Positions 1-5,322 of a DNA stretch of 6,992 nucleotides are shown here, piece by piece; the stretch's first letter is position 1, and every line of letters starts with the position of its first letter. The stretch lies in assembly GCA_937871985.1 (NCBI GenBank), contig CALMPB010000128.1:1-6992 (forward strand), written 5' to 3'. The notes beneath the pieces were generated by a model, which was given only the letters and a program-made list of their open reading frames with translations, was not told where the DNA came from and did not search any database. Source of the stretch: an uncultured Burkholderiaceae bacterium (GTDB lineage Bacteria; Pseudomonadota; Gammaproteobacteria; Burkholderiales; Burkholderiaceae). The translations under genes and the position numbers were made by a program.

Positions 1-20
1 GATTCCAATACCGCCTACCA
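1..20 (+). tRNA. 3' end of a tRNA gene (partial), likely integration target
   Basis: The first 20 bases fit the end of a tRNA exactly: GATT (end of the T loop), CCAAT (3' strand of the T stem), ACCGCCT (3' strand of the acceptor stem), discriminator A and an encoded CCA. The rest of the gene lies to the left of the window, so stem pairing and the anticodon cannot be checked and I assign no amino acid. The location fits an integrase-bearing element: a tyrosine integrase ends 165 bases away and a terminator follows the CCA. In an integrated element this would be the tRNA end of attL or attR; in a free phage genome it would be the tRNA-like core of attP. The exact crossover point is inferred, not seen. 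Confidence 0.72.
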
Positions 21-30
21 AATTCCTGCA

Positions 31-125
31 AAGTGGTGCCAAGCACCGCCTTAAAAGCCGCGTAAGTCTTTGACTTCGCGGCTTTTTGCTTTTCTTGCTG
101 CAAAGTGCTGCCAAGTGGCGCCAAG
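31..125 (+). repeat. Three 13-bp direct repeats beside the tRNA end
   Basis: The 13-mer AAGTGGTGCCAAG occurs at 31-43. Related copies are AAGTGCTGCCAAG at 103-115 and AAGTGGCGCCAAG at 113-125; these two share three bases, so they lie at a 10-base pitch. The similarity extends left in the first two copies: CTGCA precedes both, giving 17 of 18 matching bases between 26-43 and 98-115. The third copy contains the perfect palindrome TGGCGCCA (116-123). The terminator sits between copies one and two. Near a tRNA attachment site and an integrase gene, such repeats are plausible binding sites for integrase or an accessory factor. That role is inferred. Confidence 0.6.
53..87. terminator. Rho-independent terminator, probably bidirectional
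   Basis: AAAAGCCGCG (53-62) pairs perfectly with CGCGGCTTTT (77-86). After one bulged base (T63) the stem continues, with AAGTC (64-68) pairing with GACTT (72-76) around a TTT loop. The + strand ends in a run of five T (83-87) and the - strand in TTTT, so the hairpin can stop transcription from both sides. It lies 32 bases after the tRNA CCA on one side and about 100 bases past the integrase stop on the other, suiting both the tRNA and the - strand operon. Whether it belongs to host or element depends on where the crossover lies. Confidence 0.85.
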
Positions 126-130
126 AGATT

Positions 131-186
131 TAAGGGTAAGAATAAGGGTAGGGCGAAACCGAATAAGGGTAGGCCCTCCATACCCT
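131..186 (+). repeat. TAAGGGTA repeat cluster, candidate integrase arm sites
   Basis: TAAGGGTA occurs at 131-138, 143-150 and 164-171. The last two copies extend to the 12-mer AATAAGGGTAGG (141-152 and 162-173), exactly 21 bases or two helical turns apart. An inverted partial copy, TACCCT, lies at 181-186 and touches the integrase stop codon. The cluster fills the non-coding space between the other repeats and the integrase end. Tyrosine integrases of this type have an N-terminal arm-binding domain that recognises short direct repeats flanking the core site, so these are good arm-type candidates. No other function is evident. Confidence 0.55.
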
Positions 187-1427
187 CATTTTTCTGGTGT
201 CCCTACGCACTGGTCGAGATAATCGGACCACCACTGCATGAGCTGCCGGCGTTCATCCAGATATTCAGCATGGTTGTACGCACGGCGGATTAAGTTGCGC
301 TCCTTGTGCGCCAGTTGCCGCTCGATAACTTCGGGCCGCGCACCGCTGCGCTCGTTCATGATTGTGGAAGCCAGTCCCCTGAAACCGTGGCCGGTCTGCT
401 CACCCTCGAAGCCCAGAATCTTGAGCGCCTTGTTGATGGTTTCTGCGCTCATCGGAATCTTGGCCGGGTCGCGCAGCCCGGGGAACATCATGCGGTACCG
501 ACCGGTGTACTGAGACAGCTCGTCCAGCAGGCCCTGTACTTGGCGCGACAGGGGGATGATGTGGTCCGCGCCGTTCTCCTTGGTGACCAACGTCCCCTTC
601 ATCCTGCTCGCCGGGATCCGCCATAGCGCGCCCGGTCTGTCCAGCTCCGTCCATTCTGCCCAGCGCAGCTCATTGGTGCGCGGGAACGTGTGCATCATGA
701 TCTGGATGGCAATGCGCGTTTCTGGCCGCCCGTGGTAATTCTTCACGCGTGCGATGAGCGTGCCCAGGCTGGCCTCGTCGACGTGCGGGAAGTGCTTGAC
801 CGGCGCGCGCGGATCCAGGAAGCGCTTCAACCCCTGGGTAGGATCCGCTGGCGCGCGGCCGGTGCCGACGGCATACTGGAAGACCATGCTGGCGGCGCTG
901 AGGAACCGCTCGGCCATGTCGGGCGCGCCGCGGGCTTCGATACGCTTCGCGGCATCCAGTACCACCTTACCGGGTATTGCGTCGACGGGTTCGGCGCCGA
1001 AGTAGGGATAGGCGTCGTTCTTGAGCGTGTTCGAAATGCGGGCGTGGTATCCAGCGCTCCACGTGGGCAGCCTGAGCGCAAGCAGCTCGGCAGCCACTGC
1101 CTGAAACTGGCGCTCGGAGTCGGCCCGCTCAGCCAGCACCGCCTCGAGTCGTTGGGCCACTGGATCGAGACCTTGCGCCAGCAGCTCGTCGACGCGGGCG
1201 CGCTCGGCGCGGGCGCGGGCCAGCGGCACAGCGGGATAGTCGCCGAAGGTGAGCATGCTCTCCTTGCCGGTCTGGGGACTGCGATAGCGCATGCGCCACT
1301 TCTTGGCGCCGGAGCGCAGCAGCTCCAAGAACAGGCCGCCGCCATCGAACAGCTTATTGCCGCCGGCCGCGTTGAACTTTGCCAAGCGGCACTTGGGGTC
1401 TGTCAGCGGTACTACTTGACGTGCCAT
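186..1427 (-). CDS. int: P4-type tyrosine integrase
   Basis: A 413-aa site-specific recombinase that would catalyse integration and excision of the element at the adjacent tRNA end. The N-terminal part (about residues 7-95, with KLFDGGGLFLELLRSGAKKW) matches the DUF4102 arm-binding domain of P4-type integrases. Residues about 105-205 form the core-binding domain, and about 215-400 the catalytic domain. All expected active-site residues are visible: R250 in TFPRTNELRW, K277 in SRMKG, H347 and R350 in GHGFR, H374 in LAHKE, and nucleophile Y384 in RRAYNHAEYL. The usual WW-DYLD ending is present. The ATG at 1427 is chosen because GAGGA lies 4 bases upstream and residue 1 falls where the family begins; the frame stays open to 1640 but would add an atypical Arg-rich leader. 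Seven bases separate it from the AlpA-like gene. It is last in the operon and converges on the tRNA. It appears intact. Confidence 0.95.
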   Translation of the reverse strand: MARQVVPLTDPKCRLAKFNAAGGNKLFDGGGLFLELLRSGAKKWRMRYRSPQTGKESMLTFGDYPAVPLARARAERARVDELLAQGLDPVAQRLEAVLAERADSERQFQAVAAELLALRLPTWSAGYHARISNTLKNDAYPYFGAEPVDAIPGKVVLDAAKRIEARGAPDMAERFLSAASMVFQYAVGTGRAPADPTQGLKRFLDPRAPVKHFPHVDEASLGTLIARVKNYHGRPETRIAIQIMMHTFPRTNELRWAEWTELDRPGALWRIPASRMKGTLVTKENGADHIIPLSRQVQGLLDELSQYTGRYRMMFPGLRDPAKIPMSAETINKALKILGFEGEQTGHGFRGLASTIMNERSGARPEVIERQLAHKERNLIRRAYNHAEYLDERRQLMQWWSDYLDQCVGTPEK

Positions 1428-1434
1428 TGCGTCC

Positions 1435-1692
1435 TCAATTCTTCGAAGGGGCCTGATAGCCATCGGGGTCGGCCAGCCAGGCCAGGATATCCGCGCCTCG
1501 ATACGCCGAGCAGTTCGGCGACTGGGAGGCGGGGCGCGGTGCGCGGCCTTGCAGAATGCGGTGACGCCAGGTCTCCCGCGAGAATGGCACGAGCGCCGCG
1601 AATTGCCCCCAGCGGTACAGGCCGTCCGGGTGAATAGCAATCTGCGCTGCGGGCGCCGCGGCCGGTGCTTGGTGTTGGGCTGCGTGTGCCAT
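1435..1692 (-). CDS. AlpA-like helix-turn-helix protein, putative excisionase
   Basis: An 85-aa DNA-binding protein. After an Ala/Pro/Gln-rich leader (residues 1-20) comes a winged-helix pattern typical of phage AlpA/excisionase proteins: DGLYRWGQFAALVPFSRETW (23-42), a basic turn (RHRILQGRAPRP), then YRGADILAWLADP (64-76), the usual C-terminal strand-helix. Such proteins sit beside P4-type integrases and either act as directionality factors or activate int. Its place immediately upstream of int supports this. The start at 1692 has AAGGAG 5 bases upstream and overlaps the preceding TAA by one base (TAATG). A start at 1731 would place 13 residues inside the Lar-like gene and lacks this support. 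The stop TGA is part of the integrase ribosome binding site. Excisionase and transcriptional activator cannot be told apart from sequence. Confidence 0.82.
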   Translation of the reverse strand: MAHAAQHQAPAAAPAAQIAIHPDGLYRWGQFAALVPFSRETWRHRILQGRAPRPASQSPNCSAYRGADILAWLADPDGYQAPSKN

Positions 1693-1868
1693 TACTGCTC
1701 CTTGTTGTCGGTGGTGGCGCGGCGGTTCCAAGCGGTGGCAGCCGCATCATTCGCTAGATCGTCTGCATCAGGCCCCTGCGCGCCGCAGGAGAAGCAGTGC
1801 ATTGCATACCAGCGGTCATAGAAGATGGATTTCGACCCACAGAACGGGCACGGTTTCAGGTCAGCCAC
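1692..1868 (-). CDS. Lar-type restriction alleviation zinc-ribbon protein (GTG start)
   Basis: A 58-aa protein with the compact layout of Lar-family phage proteins: LKPCPFCGS near the N-terminus (Cys7, Cys10), then HCFSCGAQGP (Cys25, Cys28), completing a four-cysteine zinc ribbon, and an Ala-rich helix ending in ATAWNRRA (about 44-51), the family's hallmark. Lar of the Rac prophage modulates type I restriction-modification and relieves restriction of unmodified DNA; the function here is inferred from family membership. The start is GTG at 1868, with GGAGG 5 bases upstream. It overlaps the end of the ASCH-like gene by 8 bases (GTGGCTGA), and its TAA overlaps the AlpA-like ATG by one base, so translation is probably coupled on both sides. 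Short length and a non-ATG start make it easy to miss. Many members of this group are uncharacterised, so a general zinc-binding role is possible. Confidence 0.85.
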   Translation of the reverse strand: MADLKPCPFCGSKSIFYDRWYAMHCFSCGAQGPDADDLANDAAATAWNRRATTDNKEQ

Positions 1869-2529
1869 GTCCGCCTCCGTCCGTGCGGGGGTGCAAGACG
1901 CGGAACTCCACGATCCAGACCCAGGGGTTGGCCTTCCAGGAATCAGCGCCGTTGATCTGCGACCACAGCAGCGAAAAGCTGGCGCGTCCGTACCCCTGCC
2001 AACTGTCTACCTCGGGTGGCGGCGGCTCATACTGCTTGCCGTCCCAAGTAAACGGACAACCTTCTGCGCGTGCATCTGCCTCGCTGATCTCGTTCAGCCG
2101 CTCCACCCGCACGCCGATAATCTCCAGCACCAGGCGGCAGGCAGCGCGCGGCATGTGGATGCTGGGTTTCCACTTCAGGCCATAGTCCTTGCGCGTCTCG
2201 TCTGCGTAGCTGCCCGGCGGGGAATCCGCAGCGAAGGCGTAACGCTGGCGGCGGGCGTCGCCGTCGAAATGCTCGACACCCGTGCCGCGCAGGTCCATGA
2301 AGGATTCGCGCACCCACAGGCGGTCGCCGGGCTGGCCGTAGGGGCAGAAGTATGTCGGGCCAAAGGATACGGGCCTGTCGCGGTTGACCTGTCGCCATTG
2401 CGCCTTGGTCATCGTGGAATCCAGGTTGGCGGGGTCGATTCCCTTTACCACGCGCCGCGTCTGCGTCTTCGTTCCGGCCAGCAGCGCGCGCACCATCGGC
2501 GCGCTGAACAGAATAGGACGTTCACGCAT
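1861..2529 (-). CDS. ASCH-like phage protein
   Basis: A 222-aa protein that looks like the ASCH-related proteins common in tailed-phage early regions. Visible blocks are RPILFSAPMVRALLAGTKTQ (4-23) running into TRR, PGDRLWVRESF (67-77), LKWKPSIHMPR (118-128), a strand-helix block LVLEIIGVRVERLNEISEAD (133-152), and a C-terminal NPWVWIVEF strand (201-209). ASCH domains are PUA-like folds linked to RNA or nucleoside binding. E. coli YqfB, a small ASCH enzyme, removes the acetyl group from N4-acetylcytidine with a Lys/Thr/Glu triad; LAGTKTQTRR and LVLEIIGV line up with its equivalent segments. The central stretch 27-130 has no counterpart in YqfB. AAAGGAG precedes the ATG at 2529 by 6 bases. It overlaps the upstream 541-aa gene by 8 bases and Lar by 8. 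Enzymatic activity is unproven. Confidence 0.75.
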   Translation of the reverse strand: MRERPILFSAPMVRALLAGTKTQTRRVVKGIDPANLDSTMTKAQWRQVNRDRPVSFGPTYFCPYGQPGDRLWVRESFMDLRGTGVEHFDGDARRQRYAFAADSPPGSYADETRKDYGLKWKPSIHMPRAACRLVLEIIGVRVERLNEISEADARAEGCPFTWDGKQYEPPPPEVDSWQGYGRASFSLLWSQINGADSWKANPWVWIVEFRVLHPRTDGGGRG

Positions 2530-4147
2530 CGCTCTCTCCTTTCTCGCCCGTCTGTGTAGCTGTCAAGGATTGCTTGACGACTGACGGGGTGGGGGACAGG
2601 GCGGCGTGTTGCTGACGGCACCATTCGACTCCCGCCAGAAAGCCTTCTTGGGCAGAGTGAACATAAATCTGATCATTTGGCTGGTTCATTACCCAGTTCG
2701 AGAACGCTTTGAAGCTGCCAGGAATGTCACGGTCTAGGTCTTGGCTCATGTGATCCCCCGCACCCTTCGCGCAATCCCCGCCGTCCTTGTCAGCCGGGGT
2801 CTTGAGGGCGCTTTCGAGTTCGTCGTATGCCTGACGGATGCGGACAACCTCATCCATGACCGGCGACCGATAGATCAGTTCCGGGTCATCTGCCTTTCGC
2901 GTGTCTGGCCCATCAGCCTTAGCGATGGCAGCAAGTGCCTTGATAACCTTCTCTCCGCAGGCCTTGATTGCTTGGCGCATAGCGTCCGCCTCGCTGGCCT
3001 GGGGCGCGGCATAGAAGACTGGCGTACCAATCGGCATTTCCCATGCACTGCGCTCCTTATCCCATTCGAGATACCTAGATGCGTCATCGCCCGCGACCCA
3101 GGCTACCGGCTTCGCAGTGACATCGCCGACGGCACTTGCTAGCCGCTTGGCTTCGCGGCGGATGTAGGCCGCGGCCAAGGCGGCGTTTTCGTTGCCCACG
3201 ATACTTTCCAGGCCATCAGCCAGTGCCCCAAGTTCGCTAGGGTCGTCTGCTTGTGTTCCGGTCGGCATCGGCCCCCATTCGGTAGCTTGGGCGCGGCGGT
3301 CCTGATAGGCCTGCTGTTCTTGGCGCGCTTTCTCCCGCAGAGCCTCGGCCACCTTCGCCATCGGGGATTCATCGGCTACAGAGGCGCTCGCCAAGGCTGC
3401 GCGGGCTTCCCGTTGCAGGTGGTCGGCGAACTGCTGCGGCGTGGCCGTGCGGTTGACCGTGTAGGCGATGTCGTGCAAGGCCGATTGCAGCGCCTGGATG
3501 GCGTCCGAATATTGCTTCTCCGCACCCTTGGCCGGCTTGCATTCGTGCAGCGCATTGAATGCAAGATTGGCCGCGCCGAGAAGGCTGATCCGCTCGTCGG
3601 CTACAGGGGCGCTATGTCCAGAGCTTGTGTCCACAGGCTTATGTCCAGGGGCGACGTACTTAGGGTTGCGCATCATGCCCTGTTCAATGTCGTGCGGGTC
3701 GTCGATCCATTCCGGCTCGGCTACACGGGCGCGCAATTGAGAACGCAGGGACTGCACCAGATCTTCCTCTTTCTCTTTCCCTAGGTAGCAGTCTCCGTTA
3801 ACCGAGTCCAGCAGTTGGGCTAGTTTTGCAGTGTCGATCATGGCTACAGGGGCGCTTGCCAGGGCGCGACGTAGGACGTTGACCGACTCGCACGACCCGC
3901 GATCATCGCGATTGCAGCGGGCTATGAAGTCGTCCACCCAGTTCAGCGCATCCATGACCTCGGCTGAGGCTACAGGGGCGCGCAGCTTGGACAGCAGGGC
4001 GTAGGCGCGGTCGAATCCGGCTTCGAAGATGCGCCGGTTGTCGTTCGTGTCCATGATCCACGTGCGGGCCTTGAAATACTCATCGGCCGCTGTGACACGC
4101 TCGGATTCCTGCATTGCCGCATGGGCAGCGGTGGTGTGGTCGGTCAT
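2522..4147 (-). CDS. Large modular phage protein with recurrent APVA linkers
   Basis: A 541-aa soluble, largely helical protein of unknown function, the largest gene here. It resembles mosaic proteins in the early regions of betaproteobacterial phages. Modules end in an Ala/Leu/Arg-rich helix followed by an APVA-like linker: RAPVAS (56-61), SAPVAM (98-103), RARVAE (139-144), SAPVAD (179-184) and SASVAD (254-259), with a degenerate LASAVGD near 336-342. A block with KPVAWVAG (346-353) and GTPVFYAAPQ (374-383) is a module often seen in such proteins. EGFLAGVEWCRQQHAAL (501-517) is another amphipathic helix, similar in style to EAGFDRAYALL (42-52). No membrane segment or catalytic motif is seen. 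Its ATG overlaps the preceding gene's stop (ATGA), which suggests coupling and explains the weak ribosome binding site (GGA about 8 bases upstream). The stop overlaps the ASCH-like start. Confidence 0.85.
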   Translation of the reverse strand: MTDHTTAAHAAMQESERVTAADEYFKARTWIMDTNDNRRIFEAGFDRAYALLSKLRAPVASAEVMDALNWVDDFIARCNRDDRGSCESVNVLRRALASAPVAMIDTAKLAQLLDSVNGDCYLGKEKEEDLVQSLRSQLRARVAEPEWIDDPHDIEQGMMRNPKYVAPGHKPVDTSSGHSAPVADERISLLGAANLAFNALHECKPAKGAEKQYSDAIQALQSALHDIAYTVNRTATPQQFADHLQREARAALASASVADESPMAKVAEALREKARQEQQAYQDRRAQATEWGPMPTGTQADDPSELGALADGLESIVGNENAALAAAYIRREAKRLASAVGDVTAKPVAWVAGDDASRYLEWDKERSAWEMPIGTPVFYAAPQASEADAMRQAIKACGEKVIKALAAIAKADGPDTRKADDPELIYRSPVMDEVVRIRQAYDELESALKTPADKDGGDCAKGAGDHMSQDLDRDIPGSFKAFSNWVMNQPNDQIYVHSAQEGFLAGVEWCRQQHAALSPTPSVVKQSLTATQTGEKGESDA

Positions 4148-4521
4148 AGGGATTGTCCGTAGATGTGCGTGAGGTTGCCCGGCTGTTTCTGTATTTGAGC
4201 CGGTGCGTCATCAGGATTCAGAACGGTTAGAGAGCGATCGAACCAGACAGCACGGCCTCGGTTGCAGTCGTACATGCTCACGCAGGTAATGGCGTACTTG
4301 GATAGATGTTCCAGCTTGCCGCGCGTCACCGTGTCCGAATAGTTGGGCCGCCATGCGGGACCATCACGGCCCTCGAATCTGCTATGAAGGTAGTATTCGC
4401 GCAGAAACTCCTTCGTTGCCTCAAACGACGGCATCGGCGTACTTTCGTCTGGTCCCATCATCAGAAGCTCGGCTATCGTGGGTGACGGTTGAGCGGCCTG
4501 CGCGGCGTTGTTCTCTTTCAT
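4144..4521 (-). CDS. Hypothetical phage protein, 125 aa
   Basis: I do not recognise a family. The predicted protein has a polar, Gln/Ala-rich start (residues 1-15), a helix-prone stretch IAELLMM (16-22), an aromatic and charged middle (EFLREYYLHSRFEGRDGPAW, 38-57), and a mixed segment with two cysteines, KYAITCVSMYDCNRGRAVWF (75-94). No transmembrane segment or signal peptide is visible. The start at 4521 is chosen because AAGGA lies 6 bases upstream and the ATG overlaps the preceding TGA by four bases (ATGA). The frame is open to 4611 but the extra 30 residues would lie inside the 61-aa gene. The stop overlaps the 541-aa gene's ATG, again as ATGA. Tight packing on both sides argues that it is real and co-transcribed with its neighbours. 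Confidence 0.75.
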   Translation of the reverse strand: MKENNAAQAAQPSPTIAELLMMGPDESTPMPSFEATKEFLREYYLHSRFEGRDGPAWRPNYSDTVTRGKLEHLSKYAITCVSMYDCNRGRAVWFDRSLTVLNPDDAPAQIQKQPGNLTHIYGQSL

Positions 4522-4703
4522 GTTGGTTCCTTCTCGGCTGAAGCGCAGCCCTGCGGTAGATGCCAATGCGGACACCACAGCCAAGGGTTGTCCGGTTCGT
4601 CGGTATCCCACATCCAGCCATCAGGCAGCGGGTCCAGCGTCGGCGGAGCTTTCCCGCATATCGCGCAGCCGGCCCACATCAGCGTCACCAGATCCTTGTC
4701 CAT
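4518..4703 (-). CDS. Small putative zinc-binding protein, 61 aa
   Basis: A 61-aa protein with CAICGK (Cys13, Cys16), a PLPDGWMW segment (26-32), and WLWCPHWHL (Cys44, His46, His48). A CxxC pair separated by about 27 residues from a Cys/His cluster suggests a small zinc ribbon with His in place of one Cys; metal binding is inferred. PLPDGW after a CxxC is a pattern I associate with small phage zinc-finger proteins, but I cannot name a family. The ATG at 4703 has GGAGG 9 bases upstream. Another in-frame ATG lies at 4679 without a clear ribosome binding site. The stop overlaps the 125-aa gene's ATG as ATGA. It overlaps the 54-aa Cys-rich frame by 83 bases, which is unusual and leaves some doubt about whether both are expressed from these starts. 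Confidence 0.6.
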   Translation of the reverse strand: MDKDLVTLMWAGCAICGKAPPTLDPLPDGWMWDTDEPDNPWLWCPHWHLPQGCASAEKEPT

Positions 4704-4785
4704 CCTTGCATTCCTCCAAGGTCTTTGGATTGCCGCAGTGACAAATGCGGGGCCAGCACGGCCAGCAGTTCCAGGCGGTCCCCAT
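4621..4785 (-). CDS. Small Cys-rich protein, 54 aa, overlapping the next gene
   Basis: A 54-aa reading frame starting two bases after the stop of the 122-aa gene. The ATG at 4785 has a very good ribosome binding site, AGGAGG 7 bases upstream, placed inside the end of the preceding gene. The N-terminal half is rich in Cys and Trp: NCWPCWPRICHCGNP (6-20) with Cys7, Cys10, Cys15 and Cys17, plus Cys26 in EECKDG. This suggests metal binding or a redox role, but I recognise no family. The C-terminal half (about 30-54) is Gly/Ala/Asp-rich, looks low in structure, and coincides with the overlap of the 61-aa gene in another frame. Without this gene the space between 4703 and 4788 would be the only sizeable hole in a tightly packed stretch, which supports it. 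The functional part may be just the first 30 residues. Confidence 0.55.
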   Translation of the reverse strand: MGTAWNCWPCWPRICHCGNPKTLEECKDGQGSGDADVGRLRDMRESSADAGPAA

Positions 4786-4787
4786 GT

Positions 4788-5156
4788 CTACCCCTCCTGC
4801 TGCTGAGAGGCTGCAATGTGATCGATCATCGCGTCGAATTGATCCGGGGTAGGGTAGGCGCCCGGCCGCAATCCGATTGCCTCACCCGCAGCGCTTATTT
4901 GGTCCGCGCCGTTTGCCTCGTCCGTAACCGACTGGCGCACGGTGCGATACCGTGCCGCGTCCTTCGCATCGTCCTGTGCGCTGGCGGGAGGGGTGTCCAC
5001 TTCCAGCGCATCGTTCGCCTCGTCCAAAATCTCGCCCACGGTGCGGCGGCGCCCTTCCAGCACGATTACATCCTGCTCCTTGCCAAGCGCCGCCAAGCTG
5101 CTGGCGGTCCAAAGCAGGGACTCGCGCAAGCCTTCGGCATTCCATTGTTGTGTCAT
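4788..5156 (-). CDS. Phage protein with DAARYR motif, 122 aa
   Basis: A 122-aa soluble protein of a type common in proteobacterial phage early regions. The motif DAKDAARYRTVRQ (63-75) is widely repeated in phage proteins, where it is often followed by a short domain ending in a helix like the one here, PTPDQFDAMIDHIA (102-115). The N-terminal half (1-55) holds two predicted helices around a short strand, EQDVIVLEGRRRTVGEILDE (27-46), which reads as a separate small domain. Function is unknown; the DAARYR module also occurs fused to unrelated modules, much like the linker-joined segments of the 541-aa protein. The ATG at 5156 has GGAG 9 bases upstream and overlaps the preceding stop as ATGA. 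The TAG is followed two bases later by the 54-aa gene. Confidence 0.78.
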   Translation of the reverse strand: MTQQWNAEGLRESLLWTASSLAALGKEQDVIVLEGRRRTVGEILDEANDALEVDTPPASAQDDAKDAARYRTVRQSVTDEANGADQISAAGEAIGLRPGAYPTPDQFDAMIDHIAASQQQEG

Positions 5157-5320
5157 TTGTTCACGCTCCAGGGTAGAAAGGAAACGAGGTGGTAGGCGAC
5201 GCAGAAGCAGGCCAGGGTCGCGGCGGCCATGAAGATCGCAACGCCGGTCGGGCCAAGCGCCAGCATGAAGTCCGCGATAGGATCGTCTTCGGGGTCGCGC
5301 CGGGTCATGGCGGGGATCAT
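5153..5320 (-). CDS. Small single-span membrane protein, 55 aa
   Basis: A 55-aa reading frame that fills the space between the 291-aa and 122-aa genes. A charged N-terminal part (MTRRDPEDDPIADF, 5-18) is followed by one long hydrophobic stretch from about 24 to 49, with TGVAIFMAAATLACFCVAYH (25-44) at its core, then a short polar tail ending SVNK. It should cross the inner membrane once; the segment is long enough, has no helix-breaking charge, and carries two cysteines (39, 41). There is no cleavage site, so it is an anchor rather than a secreted peptide. The ATG at 5320 lies two bases after the 291-aa stop, with GGAG 9 bases upstream. Its TGA overlaps the next ATG (ATGA). Such proteins in phages can be holin-like, superinfection-exclusion or accessory membrane proteins; nothing here decides between these. 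Confidence 0.72.
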   Translation of the reverse strand: MIPAMTRRDPEDDPIADFMLALGPTGVAIFMAAATLACFCVAYHLVSFLPWSVNK

Positions 5321-5322
5321 GG

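Noticed and set aside
690..1637. A 315-aa open frame on the + strand
   Set aside because: It is antisense to the integrase, whose domains and catalytic residues are all present on the - strand. GC-rich codon bias leaves long open shadows on the opposite strand, and the translation shows no domain.
1428..1640. An upstream extension of the integrase frame to 484 aa
   Set aside because: The extra residues are Arg/Pro-rich and unlike the family, they overlap the AlpA-like gene, and a good ribosome binding site lies just before the ATG at 1427.
1825..2559. A 244-aa + strand frame
   Set aside because: It is antisense to the ASCH-like gene and to Lar, both supported by motifs and ribosome binding sites; no recognisable domain.
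3251..3784. A 177-aa + strand frame
   Set aside because: It lies entirely within the 541-aa gene on the other strand, and the linker repeats at 3374-3982 make sense only in the - strand frame.
3374..3982. The GGCTACAGGGGCGC repeats as a CRISPR-like or iteron array
   Set aside because: The copies are in-frame within a coding gene, spacers are unequal (120 to 225 bases) and coding, and the repeat unit is too short and variable for either kind of array.
4522..4611. An N-terminal extension of the 125-aa gene to 155 aa
   Set aside because: The extension would lie within the 61-aa frame and has no good ribosome binding site, whereas the ATG at 4521 has AAGGA and an ATGA junction.
4421..4621. A 66-aa - strand frame starting with TGATG at the 54-aa stop
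   Set aside because: The TGATG junction is attractive, but the frame reads Arg-rich without motifs and runs about 100 bases into the 125-aa gene; the 61-aa frame with its Cys/His pattern explains the region better.
4560..5195. A 211-aa + strand frame
   Set aside because: It crosses at least four coupled - strand genes and has an Arg-rich, low-complexity translation typical of a shadow.
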